37,330 nt of DNA, from positions 1-37,330 of the forward strand of contig JAVKOQ010000445.1 of the NCBI GenBank assembly GCA_031835245.1, written 5' to 3'. Below, piece by piece: positions 30,948 to 37,330 of the stretch. The notes beneath the pieces are model-generated. The model did no database searches, was not told where the DNA came from, and saw only the letters and a program-made list of their open reading frames with translations. The translations under genes were made by a program, and so were the position numbers. Every line of letters starts with the position of its first letter. The first letter of the stretch is position 1. This stretch comes from Balamuthia mandrillaris. Taxonomy: Eukaryota; Discosea; Longamoebia; Balamuthiidae.

Positions 30948-30994
30948 TAAAATCGAAAAAGTGAATAAAGAAAAATAAAAACAGGTGCTATATA

Positions 30995-33900
30995 ATGGCA
31001 GCAGCAGACACGAATGGCGGCTGCAGCAAAGAAGCCGCCTGGAACTTTGACCACCACGAGCTGAAGCTGCGCCCGGTGAAGAAGGACGAGTTTGAGTTCG
31101 TGGTGGAGGCCCTTCGCGTCTTCGAAGGCGAGCACAGCAGCAGCAATGGGAACGCGACGGCAGCGAGCCCGGAAAAGCCTCTCTTCGTTGGCATGCTGCG
31201 GAGGGGGCGGCTGCCCGAGGTGATCCACAAGAAAACGGGACAGCCAAAGCCGGGAATGAAGAGGGTGTTCGCGGTGGGCAAGTACCGCGTGTTGATGATG
31301 AAGAACTCGAAATTGGGTAGAAAAACGGTATATTGTTTTTTTGTTAGATGGTTTTTGTTTATTGTTTGTGTTTTTCTTTTGTTACTTTGTTTTATTTTAT
31401 TTATTTTATTTATTTTTTTTGTGCATTTTTCTTTTTCTTTTTCTCTTTTTTTTTTTCTCTTTTTTTTTTTTTAATATATTTATTTTTTCTTCTCTTTTTT
31501 TTTTTTGTTTTTCTCTTATTTTTTAAAAAACAGATCACAAGAAACTTTCACCTCTATGAGCTGGTGGACATTACCCAAAAGCACCAATGGAAGGCCAACC
31601 TCACCTTCCAAGTGCACAAGGACAAGAAGATGAGGCTGGTGGGCTTCACCGTGCAGGGCAGCCGCGTGCCGCAACTGATCCTCGCCATCCGCTTAGCCTA
31701 CCTCCGCATCACCTGCGGCTTTCCCAGCGAATACGGCTTTCAGCTGCATGCCCCTCCACACTTGTACGTCTTGTTGTGCTTTGCTGTTTCGGCAGTCTTT
31801 TGTCTTTGTTCTCTCGTTCTCCATTTCTTTATCCTCATTCTCTCGTCTTCTCTTTATTGTGGATGTTCTCCTCTCCTATATATTTTCTCATCTCTTTATT
31901 TCTTTCAAAACATCAAAGTTTATTGCCCGTTGATCCTTCCTATGTATTCTCACGTTCGTTTGAAGACTTTTTGTTTCTCTCTCTCTCTCTCTCTCTCCCC
32001 CCCTATTATCTTTTTTTAATATAACAGCTCATTTCTCTCTCACACCCCATTTAGACATTGGCCCAGCACATGGATTCTTGGACACCTATCTGGCTCAATG
32101 CAACCTGTTGGGCGTTAGCTTTAGCCACGACCTCATCCAGTTCATTTGCGATATCGACGCCCGAGGCATTACCGACCTCAACCTCGACCTTTGCCCTGGT
32201 TCAACTACATCTCTTCTTCCTTGATCTTCTTCTTGTTTTTCTTCTTCTTGTTCTTGTTCTTCTTGTTCTTCTTCTTCTTCTTGTTCTTCTTGTTCTTCTT
32301 GTTCTTCTTCTTCTTCTTCTTCTTGTTCTACTTGTTCTTGTTCTTCTTCTTCTTCTTCTTCTTCTTCATCTTGTCTCTTGCTGCATCTTTCCTCCTGCAT
32401 TTGTTCGTTCTTTTTTCTTATTCAAACCTACCAACAACAACTCAAACACAAACGCAGGCTTTGACCCCAAGTCCGACGTAAGCTTCCACTTGGAGCCCAT
32501 CATCGGCGCTCTCTACCACAACACCTACTTTCGCAGCGTGCGCCTGGACGACGTGCCCCGCAAGGAGGCCGTCAAGCAGGTGCTCAAGGCCCTCCTCCAC
32601 AACAAGACGCTCTCCAAGGTGACGCTCTCTCACCTGCCCTCCGGCGAGGGGCTGACCGTCGCCCACTGCCTCCTCTTTCGCAACGCCATCATCAACAACA
32701 ACGAGCACCGCCTCCAGATCCTGGACTTTCGCGGCACCACCATAGCCTCCTCCAAAGCGGCGGAGCACCTCGCCACGGCATTAGAGAGCATGCGACATGC
32801 CCTGCACTCGCTCTACATCAGCGAGTGCGGGGTTAACGGAAAGGGTATGAGAGAGATCCTCTTGGCGCTGTGCATCCATCTGGGAATGTCGTTGGGCATC
32901 GAGGTGTTGGACCTGTCTAGGAATAGGTTGGATGATGGTGCTTCCAAGTACGTACGTCGTTGGTTTGTAGTTGTTCCTTAAGACTTACCCGACGAACAAA
33001 CAAGGGTATTGGAAACCTGGTTAGAAAAGATAGGGACCCACTCCCTCCTTCGCAAGCTCTTCCTCTCCCAATGCGCCGGCATCGACCTGACCTACATTGC
33101 CAAACCGCTGCGCAACCTTGTTCACCTGCAGGAGCTGGACCTCTCCTTCAACAAGACGATCGACGATGGCACGACGCAGCTGCTCAGAACGGCCTTGGAG
33201 GATACCAAAACGTTGAGGAGCATCAATGTGAGGGCGTGTGGCTTGAGTGGAAGCAATGCGGCTGTCCTGCTGACTGCACTTTGTACGAACAAGAATTTAG
33301 TGCAGACAAAGGTTACATGCTTTATCTCTCTTTCTCTTTCTCCCTCTCCCTCTCTCTCTTCTCTTCTCTTCTTTTCTTTCTCTTCCTCTCAACCAAAATA
33401 ACAACAGATGGACTTGTCGGATAATAACATCACCGAGGCGGATGCGGAGCTCTTCATGGTCGCTCTTCGAAGGAACTGCAACCTACAGACGTTAAACTTG
33501 GGTCGAGCCAAGTTCAAGGAGAAAGGCTTCGTGGCTATCATTCACGCTTTGGCCGATCCTACAACAGCTAACACCGTGGAGAATCTGCTGCTTAGTAATG
33601 CTGTTGAAGCAAAGAAGCCGGTGCAAGGTATAGTTCTTTTTAGGTCTCTTCTATTTTCTATTTCTGACCTTTCTTTTCTGTTCTAAAGGACTGAACATTG
33701 CAAGAGCGTTGTTGTCTTTGGCCAATCCCGCTTATACTTCGCTTCGTCGCCTCAACCTATGTGGTGGCTTTGACAAAGTTATCATTCCTTTTCTTCAAGG
33801 TATTTTCATTTCTCTTTCTTTCTCTCGCTTTTTGCTTCTTTCTTCTTTAACAGAAGGACCTTTAAAACAACAATATAACAGGGCTGGACCCCGCTTCTCC

Positions 33901-34865
33901 TCTTCACGAGTTAAACATCTCCTTCAACAAGCTGGGCGATGCTGGGGCTTTGGCTCTCTCCGAGATGCTGCGCGCCAACCAGGGCTCCCTCCGTGCCCTC
34001 TGGTGCGACCGCAATGGCATCACTCTGACCGGATGGCAGTCCCTCCTCTCCGCGTTTATCTACAACCACTCCCTTCTTTCTTTCGCCTATCCGTGGCGCG
34101 ACTACAACAAGTGCATGTCCGCTCTCGCCTCCAGCGAGAAGGGCGAGAGAAAGCGGAAGAAGCTGAGCAAGACGCTGTTGGACATCCAACGCACCGTCGA
34201 GTCAAACTGCGTTGCTGTGAGAGGATGGTTCCCCGTCTTGCAAGCCATCGAGGGCAACGAAGAGGAAGAGGATGGAGGAGAGAGCGCGGATTGTTATCCG
34301 GCGAGGACGGATATGGCGCCGACAGAGGTGAGGCCGTTGGTGGATGTGCCGACGGAGCTACAGGAGTTTGCGAGAAGAGTGAAAGAAGAGAAGCTGAAGG
34401 GCGATGGATCGGTGTTTGGGGCTGAGGCAAGTGCTGGCATGACCAACGCAGGGCCAATAGTGGACCTCAACAAAAGCGGTCTTCTCATGAAGCAAGCTCA
34501 CGTCAGAAAGAAATGGACGCCTCGTTATTGTGTACTTAAAGATGGCGATTTGGTCTACTGGAAAGAACAAGTTCACTTTACTGAGGTACTTGTCCTTCTC
34601 TTTTCCTTCCTTCCGACTCTTATTTATATATACATGCAAACACATGTATAGGGCAAAAAGCCACAAGGAAAGATCCCCATTCGCGGCTCAAAGGTCGTAA
34701 CGATGACAGCACAAGCCGTCACTCGCCCCTTTTGCTTTGAGATTCACACCGCCCAAAGAACAGAGTTCCTCTCCGCCAAAGACAAGCAAGAAATGGATGA
34801 ATGGATGGCTAGCTTACAAGCTGTAACTTCTCTCTTTCTCTCTCTCTTGTTACTTCCTTGTTACT

Positions 34866-34904
<39 letters not shown>

Positions 34905-36879
34905 ACTTCCTTCTTGTTCTTTTACATTTTTCACTTCTTGTTAACATATTGGTTTATAGGCATCAAGAGATCCACAATTAGAAGGAAGTGAAGGAATGAA
35001 CAAGCACGAAACAACATTCCCATCAGCCAGTTCTGTTTCCTTTCAACAATCCTTTTCCTCTCCTACAGCTTCTCCCTCTTCTTCTCCTGCCCCACCTCCA
35101 TCTAATCCGTTCGATTCTCCTCCTCAATTTCCTTCTCCCTCTGCCCCTCCTCTAAGTTCCTCTCCTTCTTCTCCGTATGCCCCTCCTCCTTCCAACTCTT
35201 CTTCCATGTATCTGAATGCTCAATCAGTCCACTTTCCGTCTCCTCCTTTTTCTCTTTCCACTGCCCAACAACAACCACTGCCACCACAGCAACAACAACA
35301 GCAACAATATCAGCCCCATAGTTCTACTGGTGGGTTGTTATCCTCTGCTTCTCCATCTTCTCATTCTCAGATGGCAAGAGACCAACTGCGTCACTCGTAT
35401 CATCCCTCGTCATCATCGAGTCCATTAAACCCACACACAATCGTTGTTTCTAGACCAACCTCAATGGCTAAAACAACAGACGACATGTTGATGATGACAC
35501 GAACAAATAACAACAAAGAGGAAGAAGATGAAGATGCTCCTCCTCCATTGCCTCCAAAGGATTGGATTCCACAGCAGCAGCAGCAACAAACAGCTATTAT
35601 TCCGCCAAGGACTTCTTCAAGAAGGCCGAGAACTCCATCTGAACCACTTCCCATGTCTTCCTCCATTGCTTCTTCGAATGCTTCCTCTCCTTCTTCTCTT
35701 ACTCCTCCAGCATCTCATGATCCGAAAGCTTCAAAGTCTATGCCATCTTCTCCCAAAGCGGAAAGTCCATCCGCCAAAGAACAGAAGCGACTACAGAAGG
35801 AGAAGGAGAAAGCGGGGAAGAAGGAGCAGAAAGAGAACAAACGACGACAGGACAAACAGAGAAGCTCCTCCACTCCTCCTCTTCTCTCCAACAATACTGC
35901 TGACCGTTTGATGCCAATTCCGACCACGTTAACTTCGTTCCACAAAAAGGATGAAGACGTTCTGGAAAGTCTCGTCAAACTGGCTGAAGGCTTGGAGAAC
36001 GACAGCACCGCTTCTGCCATACACCATCATCCTAGTCATCAACGACCGTCCATTCCTTCTTCCTCACCTTCTTCAACAATACAAAACACAGAGGAACAAA
36101 GCTATGGCTATGACTATTATTACAATTACAACGAAGAAGAGTCGGACGAATACAATCCAGCACCTCCTCTGCCTCCTCGCGATCCACCCAAACGACCTCC
36201 TCCCGCCGTTCCCTCGGCCTTCCCATCTCCTTCATCTCCTCCTTCACTTCCTGTTCCTTCTGTTGCTTCTACGCATCCATCTTCTTATGCAGTTGCTTCT
36301 GCTCACCCTTCTTCTTACTTTATTGCCTCTGCTCACCCTTCTTCTTATTTCCTTGCCTCTGCGCATCCATCTTCTTATGCAGTTGCTTCTGCTCATCCGT
36401 CGTCTTACTTTATAACCGCTGCTCATCCATCTTCTTATTCTGTTGCTTCTTCTTCTTCTTCTCCTGTTCCTCCTCCTGTTGCTTCTCCTTCTCCCTCTTC
36501 TGCTGCTCCACCTCCTCCACCGCCGCCAGCGCCCTTGCTCATCCACAATCCGGCCAAAGCGTACCTGCCCAAGTCCAAAGTTACGGCTTCCTCTCCATCC
36601 GCCTCAAGCACCAGCAAGAGGCAACCAAAGGAGGCGCCACAACCGGAACAGCTGACGCTGCGCACTTCGCTGTCGAAGCGGGTGAATGATGTTATCACCA
36701 GCCGAAGAACTGGTTCGTTTTTTTTGTTTTCTTGTTATTTTTAAAATACTTTTTATTTTTTCTTTATTTTTATATTTTGTTTATTCTTTATTTAAAAATA
36801 TTATTTATTTTACACAACAGATATGGGAATGGATTACGACTCTGACACAGAATCTTCTGATTGGGATTCGGACTCTTAA
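30995..36879 (+). CDS. CARMIL-like PH-LRR-PH protein with proline-rich tail
   Basis: Twelve exons: 30995-31327, 31534-31763, 31919-31953, 32055-32198, 32458-32947, 33005-33311, 33408-33627, 33689-33799, 33882-34585, 34652-34822, 34960-36712 and 36821-36879, giving 1518 residues. The 35-nt exon at 31919 is inferred because only it links exons 2 and 4 in frame. Residues about 20-195 form a PH-like unit (VFAVGKYRVLMMKN, FHLYELVDI). GPAHGFLDTYLAQCN leads into LRRs at about 232-690 (LDLSRNRLDDGASK, LDLSFNKTIDDGT, LNISFNKLGDAGALAL), then a helical part (LSKTLLDIQRTVESN) as in CARMIL actin-capping regulators. Unlike animal CARMIL it has a second, typical PH domain at about 820-915 (GLLMKQAHVRKKWTPRYCVL, ending EMDEWMASLQA), then a Ser/Pro-rich tail with a decapeptide repeat and acidic end. 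I see no clear CPI motif. It probably links membrane lipids to actin. Confidence 0.82.
32211..32375 (+). repeat. (TTC/TTG)n microsatellite in CARMIL-like intron 4
   Basis: TTCTTGTTC-type units, the same hexamer family seen in coding DNA at 25024-25291, here inside the intron 32199-32457. It leaves one frame open but is not coding. Confidence 0.9.
36265..36444 (+). repeat. Six-copy 30-bp minisatellite coding a decapeptide
   Basis: Six exact-length units in frame, consensus A-S-A-H-P-S-S-Y-x-hydrophobic, residues about 1351-1410 of the CARMIL-like protein. Units differ mostly at positions 9 and 10 (AV, FI, FL, AV, FI, SV) and at third codon positions. Confidence 0.95.
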
Positions 36880-36931
36880 AGCACACTCTCCTCTCTCTTT
36901 TGTTTGTTCGTTAAAGAAAAGGTTATTCGCT

Positions 36932-37299
36932 TTAATCTCTGCTTTCGGCACGCAGCTGTCTTCCAAGGGAGTGCAAAGCCTTGGCATCGATGCGCTCGGA
37001 TTCTTTCAAGGCCTCTTGAATGGCTTGGCTGAGGCGAGCGTTGGAGGGGATCGAGTCCAGGAAATGTTGCACCTGGAGTTGGGTGTCGGCCACGTGCATT
37101 ACGATGGCGCACGTGTTCTCCATGCCACGCCACTCTAATCCTCTTTTTGAGAATCTGTCTGGTGATACTGTTTGTTGTGTTTCTAAGTCAAAAAGAGAGC
37201 GAACGAAAAAGAGAATAGGGAGAAGAGTGCAAGCATGAAGAAACGAGAGAAAGAGGCTTACTGGAGTCAGCAAAGATTAATTCGTAGAGAATAGTTCCC
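36932..37299 (-). CDS. 3' exons of a conserved gene, possibly CGI121/TPRKB
   Basis: Two minus-strand exons are visible: 37299-37262 (GTILYELIFADS) and 37167-36932, joined in phase 1. An alternative acceptor nine bases further in would give a slightly shorter product. The 5' part lies outside the window. The pattern T-I-x-x-E-L-I-F, then a short loop, LEWRGMENTCAIVMHV and an Ile/Leu-rich helix ending SLGRQL resembles the second half of CGI121/TPRKB, a KEOPS subunit for the tRNA t6A modification (human TLSTEIIF and LKKFGI-type segments). The resemblance is by eye and spacing only, so the name is tentative; the existence of the gene is better supported. It is tail-to-tail with the CARMIL-like gene, 52 bases apart. 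Confidence 0.5.
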
Positions 37300-37330
37300 C
37301 TTTTTTGTTAGAGACCCGTTCGCAAGAAAA

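Larger units (their letters stand above)
30190..30994. other. Divergent intergenic/promoter region
   Basis: 805 bases between the cupredoxin and CARMIL-like start codons. It holds the (GTT)n tract, a TTTTTAAATTT element near 30384-30394 that could be the TATA region of the cupredoxin gene, and a mixed-sequence stretch from 30500 to 30800 in which I find no gene. An AT-rich core promoter lies at 30880-30990 for the CARMIL-like gene. Confidence 0.55.

Overview
The window is nuclear DNA of a protist: nearly every gene is cut by GT-AG introns of about 60-280 bases with pyrimidine-rich ends, and exon phases join cleanly into conserved eukaryotic proteins. The content (FAM21 of the WASH complex, a CARMIL-like actin regulator, GATA factors with the plant/amoeba finger spacing, neurochondrin, runaway poly-Ser tracts, SHOC2-type LRR proteins) suggests an amoebozoan, perhaps near Balamuthia or Acanthamoeba. 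That placement is inference from gene content. I see no tRNA, rRNA, CRISPR array or recognisable transposon or virus-derived sequence.

Layout. 121-875 (+): 3' exons of an exosome cap subunit (EXOSC1/CSL4). 1441-3645 (+): GATA zinc-finger factor. 3851-7025 (-): protein joining a divergent GATA-like finger to AMN1-type LRRs. 7026-8177: divergent intergenic region with a 103-bp direct repeat. 8178-14274 (+): FAM21/WASHC2 homologue with a long acidic N-terminal extension. 14358-16912 (-): alanine aminotransferase with a probable mitochondrial presequence. 17202-20254 (+): neurochondrin. 20402-21835 (+) and 23748-25568 (+): two intronless paralogous LRR genes built of near-identical 69-bp modules. 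22012-23611 (-): a TRM9-type tRNA methyltransferase between them. 25565-29406 (+): oligopeptidase B with an organelle-type presequence. 29534-30189 (-): secreted cupredoxin. 30995-36879 (+): CARMIL-like PH-LRR-PH-proline-rich protein. 36932 to the right edge (-): partial gene, possibly the KEOPS subunit CGI121/TPRKB.

The genes are compact. Tail-to-tail pairs are separated by only about 50-200 bases (14275-14357, 29407-29533, 36880-36931), and divergent pairs share 0.3-1.2 kb regions holding TATA-like, CRE-like and TGTCGACA palindromic motifs. There is no single pathway. Two genes act on actin and endosomes (FAM21, CARMIL-like), and two or three on RNA (EXOSC1, TRM9, possibly CGI121; the last two would both be tRNA modification).

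The most unusual part is 20.1-25.6 kb. Two copies of a mobile-looking, intronless LRR cassette, each carrying its own 5' region, flank the TRM9 gene. One copy sits between two direct copies of the last 140 bp of neurochondrin. The other runs into the start codon of the oligopeptidase B gene. The modules keep a rigid scaffold and vary mainly at the exposed beta-strand positions, as in a modular recognition protein.
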